Of a stretch of 64,000 nucleotides of DNA, positions 48,510 to 57,902 are shown in pieces. The stretch's first letter is position 1. The number at the start of each line of letters is the position of its first letter. Below the pieces are notes generated by a model. It saw nothing but the letters and a program-made list of their open reading frames with translations. It did not search any database and was not told where the DNA came from. Source of the DNA: CAWCJL01 sp963795775 (GTDB taxonomy: Bacteria > Acidobacteriota > Terriglobia > Terriglobales > Acidobacteriaceae); NCBI GenBank assembly GCA_963795775.1, contig CAWCJL010000008.1, positions 616,775-680,774 of the forward strand, written 5' to 3'. Made by a program: the position numbers and the translations under genes.

Positions 48510-49462
48510 GTTCGATCACCGCTGATTTGACCCATACAGAAATCCGCCACTTGCAAGGACCTATCCTCGTACTTGGCGCAAGTGGATTCGTAGGCGCCAA
48601 TCTGCTCCGCCTGCTTCTCAAGCATCGAGAAGATGTCTTTGGCACGGCAACAAGGTTGCCGGCGTGGCGCCTGGCCGATCTGCCGTCCAGACACGTGATC
48701 GTTACAGACCTGCTGATCGATTCCAATCTCGATGCGCTGCTCGAATCGGTGCGGCCACGAACCATTTTCGATTGCGTCGCCTATGGCGCTTACTCGTTTG
48801 AAACTGACAGCGAGCTCATCTATCGGACCAACTTCAACCTGATCTCTCGCCTCCTCTCGAGATTGGATCCCAAGAATCTCTCCTGCTATGTGCACGCCGG
48901 CAGTTCTTCTGAATACGGCGAGAACGCCTCTGGCCCGCAGGAAGATGCCCCCGTCGCGCCGAATAGTCACTATTCCGTCTCCAAGGTCGCGGCCGCCAGC
49001 CTTATCCATTACTTCGGAAAGAGAAAGCAGCTTCCCTGCGTGAACCTTCGCCTTTATTCGGCGTATGGTCCGCTTGAGGACTCCTCGCGGCTCATTCCCA
49101 ACATCGTTATTCACGGAGAATCCGGCACTTATCCGGAGCTTGTGGATCCGCGCATCTCCCGTGACTTCATCTATGTAGACGACGTCTCGCAGGCTTTCAT
49201 CGATATTGCCCTCCATATCTCGGAGCCTGATTACGGCGAGTCCTTTAACATTGGCACCGGTCGCAAGACGACCATCGGCGAGCTCGCGCTGGTCGCGAAG
49301 AAAGTATTCAACATCCAGCAGGACCCCGCCTTCACCATGCCGAACCGCGATTGGGACCTGACCGATTGGTTCGCCGATATCCGCAAGGTGCACCGAGCGC
49401 TTTCCCTGGCGGCCTCGCGTTGGCATCGAGGAAGGCCTGCGGCGCACCGCGGACTGGTATAG
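48506..49462 (+). CDS. NAD-dependent sugar epimerase/dehydratase (3' end frameshifted)
   Basis: An extended SDR: GPILVLGASGFVGANLLRLL (NAD site), HAGSSSEYGENA, HYSVSKVAAASLIHYF (YxxxK) and SRDFIYVDDVSQAF. After KVHRALS an extra C near 49404-49406 shifts the frame to an early TAG at 49462. In the corrected frame it continues WRPRVGIEEGLRRTADWY, the usual C-terminus, and then runs without a stop or start codon into the following glycosyltransferase. ATGA overlap with the upstream gene. Confidence 0.87.
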   Translation: MSSITADLTHTEIRHLQGPILVLGASGFVGANLLRLLLKHREDVFGTATRLPAWRLADLPSRHVIVTDLLIDSNLDALLESVRPRTIFDCVAYGAYSFETDSELIYRTNFNLISRLLSRLDPKNLSCYVHAGSSSEYGENASGPQEDAPVAPNSHYSVSKVAAASLIHYFGKRKQLPCVNLRLYSAYGPLEDSSRLIPNIVIHGESGTYPELVDPRISRDFIYVDDVSQAFIDIALHISEPDYGESFNIGTGRKTTIGELALVAKKVFNIQQDPAFTMPNRDWDLTDWFADIRKVHRALSLAASRWHRGRPAAHRGLV

Positions 49463-49577
49463 CGCGCTCCCGGACAAAACCGCCTATCTCAACTCCTCGA
49501 AACGGTTTGGGCTGGACACCAAGCACAGCGTCTCCGCCATCGTCGCCTGCTACAAAGACGGTCAGGCAATTCCGATC

Positions 49578-50477
49578 ATGTATCAGCGGCTCAAGAAGAC
49601 CTTCACGGCCCTGAATGTCGATCACGAGATCATCTTCGTCAACGACTGCAGCCCGGATAACTCCGAAGAAGTGATCCGGGCCATTTCCCGCAATGATCGC
49701 CACGTCCTTGGGATATCTCACTCCCGGAACTTCGGCTCGCAGGCTGCGTTTCGCAGCGGCATGGAAATCGCCACCAAGAACTCCTGCGTTCTGCTCGACG
49801 GCGACCTGCAGGACCCGCCCGAGTTGATCGAACAATTCGTCGCCCGCTGGCGTGAAGGCTACGACGTTGTCTATGGCCGCAGAGTGAAGCGCGAAGCGCC
49901 TCTTCCCATGCAGGTGGCATACAAGCTCTTCTACCGGATCTTCGACACTTTCTCCTATATCCGGATTCCACATGACGCGGGCGACTTCGCACTCGTCGAC
50001 CGGCGCGTTGCCGACGCCATGCTGCGCTTTCCGGAACGCGATCTCTTTCTCCGCGGGGTGCGCGCCTTCGCCGGCTTCCGCCAGATCGGCGTGGACTACG
50101 TACGTCCCGAAAGGATGTTCGGCCGCACCACTAATAGCCTGTGGAAGAACATCGGCTGGGCCAAAAAGGGCATTCTTTCCTTCAGCTACGTGCCGCTCAC
50201 CATCCTCAGTACCGTGGGGATTGTGCTGTTCGCAGTCTCCCTCGTCCTCATCCTTGGCCAGTCCATCGCCAAGATACTGTTCCCGAGCGTGGCCCCGAAG
50301 GGCTTCGCCACGCTCATGGTCCTGATCGTTTTCTTCGGAGCGCTCAATATGCTCGCGATCAGCCTGGCCGGCGAGTACATCGCCAAGATCTTCGAAGAGG
50401 TCAAGCAGCGCCCCCACTTCATTCGCCGGAGTATCATCCGCGATGGCGAGCTGCGCCTCTCGGCCAAGGACATATGA
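49578..50477 (+). CDS. Family 2 glycosyltransferase, GtrB/DPM1-like with two membrane helices
   Basis: The catalytic domain has IIFVNDCSPDNSEEV, ISHSRNFGSQAAFRSG and LLDGDLQDPPELI. Two C-terminal helices (ILSTVGIVLFAVSLVLILG, LMVLIVFFGALNMLAISLA) are followed by GEYIAKIFEEVKQRP. This is the pattern of enzymes making polyprenyl-phosphate sugars. The domain really begins upstream (VSAIVACYKDGQAIP at ~49530), but no start codon is available there, so 49578 is only the first Met in frame. It may be the C-terminal part of a fusion with the epimerase. Confidence 0.85.
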   Translation: MYQRLKKTFTALNVDHEIIFVNDCSPDNSEEVIRAISRNDRHVLGISHSRNFGSQAAFRSGMEIATKNSCVLLDGDLQDPPELIEQFVARWREGYDVVYGRRVKREAPLPMQVAYKLFYRIFDTFSYIRIPHDAGDFALVDRRVADAMLRFPERDLFLRGVRAFAGFRQIGVDYVRPERMFGRTTNSLWKNIGWAKKGILSFSYVPLTILSTVGIVLFAVSLVLILGQSIAKILFPSVAPKGFATLMVLIVFFGALNMLAISLAGEYIAKIFEEVKQRPHFIRRSIIRDGELRLSAKDI

Positions 50478-51358
50478 TCAAACCGGCGCACAGCCCCACG
50501 CTGCCGGAAGCCGGCAGACCGGCCTTCCGCAATCGGACCAACATGGCGCAGGTCACCACGGAGTCCTGGCGTCCGCAGCTCTTTTCTGCGTCTGACAGCC
50601 CGCTTTCACGCGCACGTGCCAGCGTACGCAGGTTCTTCGACGTCCAGGCCGGTTCGGCATGGCGCGACCTCAGCTCCATCCTGCCCGGCGTCTCCGGAAC
50701 ACTGCTCGACGTGGGCTGTGGCGCGCAACCCTTCCGTGCGCTCGTCAACCCGAAAACCAGGTACATCGGTATCGATACGGACGAAGCCAAGGCCCACTTC
50801 GGGTACGAGATGCCCGACACTACCTACTTCTCGGGCGAGGATTGGCCCGTCCCCGATCGATCCGTCGATGTCGTCCTCTGCACCGAGACCCTGGAGCACG
50901 TATTCGCCACGCGCAAGTTCCTTGGGGAAGCCGCTCGCGTGCTTACCGCAGGCGGCACCGTGCTCTTGACCGTACCGTTTGCCGCGCGATGGCACTTCGT
51001 TCCTTACGACTACTGGCGATTCACGCCATCCTGCCTCAAGTATCTGCTGGAAGAGCAAGGGTTCGAACAGGTGCGCGTCTATGCTCGCGGCAACGGCTGG
51101 ACCGTGGCTTGTTACAAGTGCATGACACTGATACTTGGTTTGCTCATCCCCCAGAAAGGCTCTTCTGCAACGAAGCTGCTGGCGCGCCTCCTCGGCCTCC
51201 TGTGTGTTCCCCTTTTCCTGGTCCTCGCTGCCATCGCCAATATCTCATTCCGAGGACGAGGCGGTGATGACTGCCTGGGATACACCATCCTTGCCGTGCG
51301 GGCACAGGCACAACTGCACCCGCCACCCGGCACTGGATCCAGAGAGTTGCAATCATGA
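50474..51358 (+). CDS. SAM-dependent methyltransferase with C-terminal hydrophobic segment
   Basis: A class I methyltransferase: LLDVGCGAQPFRALV (motif I), YIGIDTDEAKAH, DVVLCTETLEHVFATRKFL and GGTVLLTVPF. A hydrophobic stretch (LLGLLCVPLFLVLAAIANI) near the C-terminus suggests membrane attachment. ATGA overlaps join it to both neighbours, so it probably methylates the glycan made by this operon. Confidence 0.85.
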   Translation: MIKPAHSPTLPEAGRPAFRNRTNMAQVTTESWRPQLFSASDSPLSRARASVRRFFDVQAGSAWRDLSSILPGVSGTLLDVGCGAQPFRALVNPKTRYIGIDTDEAKAHFGYEMPDTTYFSGEDWPVPDRSVDVVLCTETLEHVFATRKFLGEAARVLTAGGTVLLTVPFAARWHFVPYDYWRFTPSCLKYLLEEQGFEQVRVYARGNGWTVACYKCMTLILGLLIPQKGSSATKLLARLLGLLCVPLFLVLAAIANISFRGRGGDDCLGYTILAVRAQAQLHPPPGTGSRELQS

Positions 51359-52929
51359 CGACCACCACCAATCGCGAAGCACGCACCCCAGATGCTGCCA
51401 AGCTCTTCACTCCGGCAACCATCCTCGGCATCAGCCTGGTATCGCTGATCTACTTCGCCGATATCTTCATTCGAGCCAGCCACAAGCTTTTTTGGGCGGA
51501 TGAACTATTCACCTATTACCTCTGCCGGCTTCCCAAATTCAGTCAAACGTGGACGGCCATTACCCATGGCGTAGACTTCAACCCGCCACTTTTTTATCTG
51601 CTCACTCGGTGGTCTCGATCGCTGTTCGGGGAAGGCCTGATCGGATTGCGGATGCCCGAGATTATCGGGGCTTGGCTATTCGGAGTATGCCTCTTTGTTT
51701 TCGTCGCCAGAAGGGCCGGTCGAATCGCCGGAGCAATTGCAGGTATCGCCCCGTTCTTCACGCTTGCTCACTATTATTCGTATGAAGCCCGCCCCCACGC
51801 TATCACGCTTGGATGGTGTGGGCTGTCGCTCCTTTGCTGGCAGATGGCCGGGGAAAGCCGTAGGAGGTGGCCTTGGCTCCTAGCCTTCGGACTATGTGTC
51901 GAGGGAGCCGTACTGACTCATGTCTATGCGGTATTTCTCGTTTTGCCCTTTGTCGGGGTGATGCTCATCGAGAGCCTGCGGACGAGAAAAATAGACTGGG
52001 GCCTGCTTCTAGCAGTGATTTTACCCTTCGTAGTGGCGGCCCCTATTTACCTAGTATTGGTCCGTAGCTTCCGATCCATGAAGGTGGCCGGCGGCTTAAC
52101 CGTGGGCCCTCAGGATTTTCTTCAGGCCCATCTGTCGAATGTTTACGGTCCGGGCGTAGCAGTGCTCTTGTTGTCGGTAGCTGCATTCGCGCTTCGCTGG
52201 AATCTCGAGCAGGCGCATCCGCCAGAATCGAACTTCCTTCCGTCTCGTGAGTTCGTTTTAGCTGCCTTCTTTGCAGCTATTCCTTTGGTTGCAATGGTAG
52301 GAGTCGTGGTCAGCAATGGTCCTATCTTCGACCGGTATCTTCTTCCTGCGACTGCTGGGTACGCCATCTTTCTCGGCTTTGCAAATGCGCAACGTCGGGT
52401 CGCATCATGGATACCCGCTACTCTTGCGGGCTGCATCATCCTTCTCATGCTCGGCGACTTGGGAATGGCTTTCCGCCACGCGAGACCGGGCGGCAACTTC
52501 GGCTTGCGTGAGCCGGTCAGTAAATTCGCGTTTGCCACTCACCCAGAACGGCCCATGGAACTCCACCCTTTGCTTACCGCAGCAAACGTGGGAGATGAAG
52601 ACGTACTGGTCTTGGAACAACTCGACTACATCTATTTTTTTCGATACGCTCCTCCAGCCGTCGTTCCTCACCTTTATTTTGCGGCGCCTTCCGCAGACGA
52701 GATCTTCATCGGGGCGTATCAACGTCTTGGAAAGTGGGCTCGCTTAGACATGAAGACCACACTTTATGCCCCTTTCTTCAAGACACATGATAAGTTCCTG
52801 GTTTATTCCACCGAAACGCTGCCACCCGGGTGTCACGATTGCATTGAGGACTTCATGGACGCAGGGTACCGGCTCAAGTCAGTGCGCCGGGCCGGCGATG
52901 ACGCGCTGTTCGAGTATGAGAGGCCATGA
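51355..52929 (+). CDS. GT39/ArnT-like membrane glycosyltransferase
   Basis: A 524-residue polytopic protein with PMT-family features. The first loop has FWADELFTYYL with the conserved acidic pair, NPPLFYLLTRWS follows, and about ten membrane helices come before a soluble C-terminal domain. It likely uses the polyprenyl-phosphate sugar made by the preceding GT2. It overlaps the methyltransferase stop (ATGA) and is the last gene of the operon. Its codon use is less GC-rich than that of the earlier genes. Confidence 0.82.
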   Translation: MTTTTNREARTPDAAKLFTPATILGISLVSLIYFADIFIRASHKLFWADELFTYYLCRLPKFSQTWTAITHGVDFNPPLFYLLTRWSRSLFGEGLIGLRMPEIIGAWLFGVCLFVFVARRAGRIAGAIAGIAPFFTLAHYYSYEARPHAITLGWCGLSLLCWQMAGESRRRWPWLLAFGLCVEGAVLTHVYAVFLVLPFVGVMLIESLRTRKIDWGLLLAVILPFVVAAPIYLVLVRSFRSMKVAGGLTVGPQDFLQAHLSNVYGPGVAVLLLSVAAFALRWNLEQAHPPESNFLPSREFVLAAFFAAIPLVAMVGVVVSNGPIFDRYLLPATAGYAIFLGFANAQRRVASWIPATLAGCIILLMLGDLGMAFRHARPGGNFGLREPVSKFAFATHPERPMELHPLLTAANVGDEDVLVLEQLDYIYFFRYAPPAVVPHLYFAAPSADEIFIGAYQRLGKWARLDMKTTLYAPFFKTHDKFLVYSTETLPPGCHDCIEDFMDAGYRLKSVRRAGDDALFEYERP

Positions 52930-53016
52930 TCTCTCTCCGCCACGGTCGCATGCCGATCGAGCCGGCTATGAGCAGCCTTTGATTGGCCCCCAAGCAAATC
53001 TGCTAATCTGTCGGCC

Positions 53017-54433
53017 ATGTTCGCCCGACGCCTTGGCACTTTCGTAAGCCACTGCCTGATTCTCAGCGCATTTTGCACCCTCTCAGCTCTCGCCCAGACT
53101 TCCCTCCCCGCCGATACCGCCAGCCGCATCGATGAAGCCGCGGCGGGCGTGCTCGCCAGCACCGGCGTCCCCAGCGCCTCCGTGGCCATCGTCAGGAACG
53201 GAGAGGTCGCCTACCTGCACGCCTACGGCAAGGCCCGGCTCGAGCCCGCCCTCGCCGCCGATCCCGCCATGCAGTACTCGGTCGGCTCCATCAGCAAGCA
53301 GTTCACCGCTGCCGCCGTGCTCCTCTGGTGCAGGATGGCAAGCTCACGCTCGACGACCCGGTCGCCAAGTACCTCCCTGAGCTGACCCGCGCCAGCGAGG
53401 TCACCGTGCGCATGCTGCTCTCCCACACCTCCGGTTACCAGGACTACTGGCCCGAAGACTACGTGATGACCTCCATGATGGTGCCCACCACGGCGCAGCA
53501 CATTCTCGACGTCTGGGGCAAGAAGCCGCTCGACTTCGATCCCGGCACGCAGTGGCAATACTCCAACACCAACTACGTGATCGCCGGGCGCATCGTCGAA
53601 CAGCTCAGCGGCAAGCCGCTCATCGACCTGCTGCGCGAACGCATCTTCACGCCGCTCGGCATGAAGGACGTCTATAACTCCGACGCCAGCCACCTGCCGC
53701 CCACCGACCCCACCGGCTACTACCGCCACGCGCTCGGACCGCTGCGTCCCGCTCCCCAGGAAGGCGCTGGCTGGATGTTTGCCGCCGGCGAGCTGGCCAT
53801 GCCCGCGCACGACCTGGCCCTCTGGAACATCAGCCTGATGAACCGCTCGCTGCTCAAGCCCGCCTCCTACGACGAGATGTTCAAGGACGTCCACCTGAAG
53901 AATGGCAAGGGCACCGGCTATGGTCTCGGCGTCTTTGTCGGCAATCGCGATGGCCAGGCTTACATTGAACACAGCGGCGAAGTCTCCGGCTTTGTCTCGG
54001 AAAATATCGTCTACCCCGATGGCAAATACGCCATCACCGTGCTTACCAATGAGGACGCCTCGTCGGCGGCCAGCGCTCTTGCCCGGCAGATTGCGCCCCT
54101 GCTGCTGCAGGCTTCGAGCGCGGCCGCGCCCACCGCGGCGGAAGAACGCGCGCTCGCCATCTTCACCGGCCTGCAGCATGGAAAGCTCGACCGCTCGCAG
54201 TTGACCGAATACTGCAACAACTACTTCACCGCGGAGGCCATCAGCGACTTCCAGTCGAGCCTGCCCCGCTGGGCGCGCCGCTCAGCTTCAAGCAGCGCGC
54301 CGAAGAGGGCCGCGGCGGCATGACCTTCCGCGCTTTCCGCGCGCAGTTCCCCGGGCGCACCCTGTCGGTCACCACCTACGAGGAGCCCGATGGCAAACTC
54401 GAGCAGTACCTGGTCGCTCCCGTCACGCCCTGA
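53017..54433 (+). CDS. Secreted serine hydrolase (beta-lactamase/class C-like), two frameshifts
   Basis: The signal peptide (CLILSAFCTLSALAQ) leads into a class C-like fold: VGSISKQFTAAAVLL with the SxxK nucleophile, QYSNTNYVIAGRIVEQ with YxN, and YIEHSGEVSGF as the HxG box. One base is missing near 53325 (between AAVLL and QDGKLTLDDPV). A second is missing near 54263, after which the frame with TFRAFRAQFPGRTL reaches TGA at 54431-54433. Such proteins act as esterases or D-aminopeptidases in the periplasm. Confidence 0.8.
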
Positions 54434-54486
54434 CCCCTCCAGCCGCCTCGCGCCCTCGTGCTAATCTGTCCCTACCCACCACCCAG

Positions 54487-54575
54487 GCCGGGATGGCGGA
54501 ACTGGCAGACGCAGCGGACTCAAAATCCGCCGATCCTTGCAGGTCGTGGGGGTTCGACCCCCCCTCCCGGCACCA
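54487..54575 (+). tRNA. tRNA-Leu (CAA)
   Basis: A long-variable-arm tRNA: acceptor GCCGGGA/TCCCGGC, anticodon loop CTCAAAA with anticodon CAA, T-arm GGTTCGACC, discriminator A and encoded CCA at 54573-54575. A decayed tyrosine integrase lies 165 bases downstream, making this tRNA a likely integration target. Confidence 0.95.
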
Positions 54576-54740
54576 GATAAACTAGACAATAAGCCAAATA
54601 AAATGAATGAAATAGATTCAATTCTCGGAATGAGAGGACATCTCGGTGGCGTCGATAATTGAGTTGTACATTGCTGTTCGGGTACAATTTCGGTACAGTG
54701 CGGGTACAAACAATCTACAAACGCACTCTCTGGAGACCTC

Positions 54741-55829
54741 ATGGCGACAATAGTGAAAACCCCATCATCCAAGTGGAAAGCGATCATTCGCAAGGCCGGT
54801 TGGCCAACGACAGTCAAAACATTTCGCACCCAAAAGGGATGCAGGAGATTGGGCTCGTCGTGCCGAGGACGAGATGGTTCGGGGGGCATTCATCCAGCGG
54901 GCGACAAGTGACAGAATGACCGTTGAGGATGCGATGGATAGGTACCTATCCGAAGTGGTCCCTACAAAGCGGCCCGACATCCCAGGTGGCTGACCGAAAG
55001 CGGTCACATACTTGTGAAACATCTGGGAAGATATTCCCTGACTGCCCTGACACCTGAGGTGATTGCTCAATTCCGAGATTCTCGGTTGGCAGGCGAGGAT
55101 CGCTTGGATGCGTCGGGAAATGCGCTCCCACGATCCAACAATACTGTTCGTCTTGACCTTGCACTTCTTGGTCACATGCTGACAACGGCCATCAGGGAAT
55201 GGGGCGTTAACTGCCGGTCAATCCGGTTACTAATATCCGCCGTCCTGCACCTGGTGCTGGTCGAAACCGTAGATTGTCCACGGAGGAGGAGAAGTCGTCT
55301 GCTAACGGCTGTCGATCAGCACTCGAATCCGATGATGGGTTGGATCGTCGGGATCGCGCTTGAAACCGGTATGCGATGGTCAGAGATATTGACCCTCCAA
55401 CAATACAGGTAGATCTCCAACGCCGGATCGTCCGTTACTAAAGACGAAGAATACTCAGCCAAGAACCGTTCCCCTAAGCGTTAGGCTGTAGAAGTTTTCC
55501 GCGCGGCGATAAACGAACCCGAGGCGACCTAAAGATACTGATTTGATTTTCTTCGGTGAACCTGGTCGTGACGGTGTTCGGAGACCGTACCAGTTCGATC
55601 GGATGTGGCAAGCAATCAAAGAAAGCAGGGATTGAAGGATTTTCGCTTTCATGATCTGCGCCATGAAGCGGTGAGCCGATTTGTTGAGGCGGGATTCTCG
55701 GATCAAGAAGTTGCCGCAATAAGCGGCCATAAGAGCATGCAAATGCTGAAACGCTACACGCATTTGAGGGCTGAAGACCTGGTCGTCCGGCTGGATCAAG
55801 CGGCAAGCTCAACAGGAAAACTCGCGTAG
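54741..55829 (+). pseudogene. Decayed tyrosine recombinase (phage-type integrase)
   Basis: Pieces of one integrase are spread over several frames: ATIVKTPSSKWKAIIRKAG, DWARRAEDEMVRGAFIQRAT, ILVKHLGRYSLTAL, GIALETGMRWSEILTLQ (first catalytic Arg), FHDLRHEAVSRFVEAG (HxxR) and MLKRYTHLRAEDL (nucleophile Tyr). At least five frame changes plus an internal stop separate them. The break density is far above that of neighbouring genes, so this is probably real decay. It sits just after tRNA-Leu. Confidence 0.85.
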
Positions 55830-55928
55830 TCAGATTTCTTACGCTAATTGGAGCCACGATGTTCTCTCGATAGCTGGGACCCTGATTCCGGTATATTTGC
55901 GACATCCCCTGCCTGCGGTAAATGAGAA

Positions 55929-56150
55929 ATGCTCAAGAAAGATCTGACGGTTCGAGAACACCTAAAGACGATCCAATCAGACGGAGGTAAGGCCCGATGG
56001 GCGAAGCTCACTCCTGAGGAGCGGAGCGCCCAGGCGCGCAAGATAGTGGCAGCGCGCTGGGCAAAGAAGGACGACATCGGAATTCCTCCACGCTACCGCC
56101 GCCACAAAGCCCAAGAAGCCGCTCGCAAGAAAACACAAGCAAACAACTAG
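55929..56150 (+). CDS. Small basic protein, accessory element
   Basis: A 73-residue, strongly basic protein containing the repeated pattern GGKARWAKLTPEERSAQARK and VAARWAKK. Such short GGKARW/ARWAKK proteins occur on mobile elements and may bind nucleic acid. It starts at ATG 55929 with no strong ribosome site. No function is known. Confidence 0.55.
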   Translation: MLKKDLTVREHLKTIQSDGGKARWAKLTPEERSAQARKIVAARWAKKDDIGIPPRYRRHKAQEAARKKTQANN

Positions 56151-56161
56151 CACATTTTGCT

Positions 56162-56423
56162 TCAGGCCGTCTTCTTGTGCCGAGACTCTCCAGTTGTCCG
56201 GTAGATCGAGCCTCCATCCGCAAATTCTCAGCGTGCCGCTTCTTTGGCGAGCTTGTAGATCATTTCCCAAGCGACTGGAATACTTCTCCTTAGACCCATT
56301 GAGTTGCACCACGGCGTACTGGGGCCGACTCTCGACGATGACCTCACGTGCCTTTCCGTTCTCTTTCACTGAGGATGCGGTAACGAATATCACCTGCGAC
56401 TTGCGCTCCAGCAAGACTCCCAT
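56162..56423 (-). pseudogene. Short hypothetical gene broken by frameshifts
   Basis: The ATG at 56423 follows a GGAGAG site and encodes GVLLERKSQVIFVTASSVKE then YAVVQLNGSKEKYS. The reading then continues in successive frames as AWEMIYKLA, RHAENLRMEARSTGQLES and HKKTA-stop at 56162. Three indels in 260 bases are needed. The pieces look like one ~95-residue conserved protein. Its function is unknown. Confidence 0.5.
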
Positions 56424-56628
56424 GAGTGGCCCTCTCCAGTAGTCGGTGTAATATACAAGCAATTGCTTGTATGATCGCCAGATCGATCCATTTGATCGTC
56501 AGGCGTGTGAACAAAAGATTGGCTTAAGCCAGCGCGAAAACAATTGCACGCGTGAAGTGCATCTACTTCCTAAGCTGTGTTGAGAACGCTTTTTTTGACA
56601 CATTCCGCATCCTTTTTTGGGGCTGCGT

Positions 56629-57217
56629 ATGGGCACTATGGACCAGGCGCTTCTGCATCTCGTTGATCGTCGAGGCCAGACTCTCCCGGCTAGCTATCAG
56701 GCTGGCGGTGGAATCTGCTCACCGTTGGGTGAGGCGGGAGTATCCCCATTTAGACGCTGCTGTGGTTGCTGGATGGGCGGAAGACGTTGGTAAGGCAATG
56801 GGTGGCCGCCTGGATGAAATTCGGTCTCCCTATCGCTACGCCTTTGCTGCCTTGCATGGAAAAGTCAGGGAGTGGTTCCGAAGCAATGCTTCCAAGGAGA
56901 TTCCGGTTGGAATAGGAAGCGAGTTGGAGCGGTGGGCGGGCATTGATCGCTCAACACAACGGGTCATTTACCAGCGCGTTCTGTTTGATCAATTGAAGAC
57001 AAAACTAAGCGAGCGTGACAGGCATATTCTCGTCTTGCTTCAACAGGACATAACAAGCCCAGCAAGTGTTGCCGGAGCGTTGGGTGTCAGTTATTCAGCG
57101 GCGGCAAAGGCGATACAGCGGGTCAAAGAGAGGATTTCTACAATATTGGTAGGTGACCCAACTGAAGAGCAGGTTAAAATGTCACCACATCTTTGCGAAT
57201 CGGAAAGCGGAGGCTAA
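56629..57217 (+). CDS. Sigma-70-like RNA polymerase sigma factor, probable frameshift near the start
   Basis: The C-terminus resembles sigma region 4: LSERDRHILVLLQQD, SPASVAGALGVSYSAAAKAI and RVKERISTIL. Upstream, HRWVRREYPHLDAAVVAGWA and KVREWFRSN fit acidobacterial sigma-like proteins. The start MGTMDQALLHLVDRRGQTL (56629) is in another frame and joins if one extra base near 56703 is removed. Otherwise the frame opens at a GTG at 56552 with an implausible leader. The anti-sigma-like gene follows after three bases. Confidence 0.65.
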
Positions 57218-57220
57218 CGC

Positions 57221-57898
57221 TTGGATTTGATGAAGGATTTTTTCCTAGAGGCGAACCCAAATCCGGAGCGGATCGGGTGTCCAGAAGAGCAAACCCTCCG
57301 TGCGCTTGCCGAAGATCGCCTGCCAGCGTCGCATCCGGCGCGTCTACATTTGGCTTCGTGCTCAGAGTGCTTCGCCGAGTTCCGAGGTTTCAGAGGAGAT
57401 TGGGAGCAAAGGCGCAAAGAGCGCCGCAGAATCATCAGTTGGGCGGTCGCCGCCTCTTTGATCGTCGCGAGTGGTATCGGGATTTGGGAATACCAGCATT
57501 CGCGCACTGCACAAATAGACGCTGTGCAACTGGCCTCCACGAAGCCTGTGAACGCAAATGTCGATCTCTTCAATGCCGGAACGGTAAGGGGAGAGGACGA
57601 TGACACGAACGCTCTCAAGCAGGTGTCTTTGCCGGCTGCGATCGTGCAGCTTTCAGTGACGTTGCCTCGATTCAGCGAATCTGGGCACTACGAAGTGCTT
57701 GTGTCGAGAGACAAATCGGGAAATGAGGTTGTCGCGAAGGGCTCGGGGGATGCGGTCGCTAATGCTGGCAAAGTGATTGTTGGTGTGACGCTCGATCTCC
57801 GCTCCGCCAAACCTGGGGCTTACTTTCTGGCGACAGTTAGGGGCTCTGACAATGGCATGTACTATTACCCCGTTCAAATCTCACATGGAGCCCCTTGA
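57221..57898 (+). CDS. Zinc-finger, single-pass membrane protein (anti-sigma-like)
   Basis: The N-terminal cytoplasmic part holds an HLASCSECFAEF motif (HxxxCxxC), as in zf-HC2 anti-sigma domains. One membrane helix (IISWAVAASLIVASGIGIW) and a ~115-residue extracytoplasmic beta-rich domain follow (VQLSVTLPRFSESGHYEV, GAYFLATVRGSDNGMYYYP). A GGAGG seven bases upstream supports the TTG start at 57221; an ATG at 57230 is an alternative. Its position beside the sigma-like gene suggests it holds that factor inactive until an envelope signal arrives. Confidence 0.72.
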   Translation: MDLMKDFFLEANPNPERIGCPEEQTLRALAEDRLPASHPARLHLASCSECFAEFRGFRGDWEQRRKERRRIISWAVAASLIVASGIGIWEYQHSRTAQIDAVQLASTKPVNANVDLFNAGTVRGEDDDTNALKQVSLPAAIVQLSVTLPRFSESGHYEVLVSRDKSGNEVVAKGSGDAVANAGKVIVGVTLDLRSAKPGAYFLATVRGSDNGMYYYPVQISHGAP

Positions 57899-57902
57899 AA
57901 AG

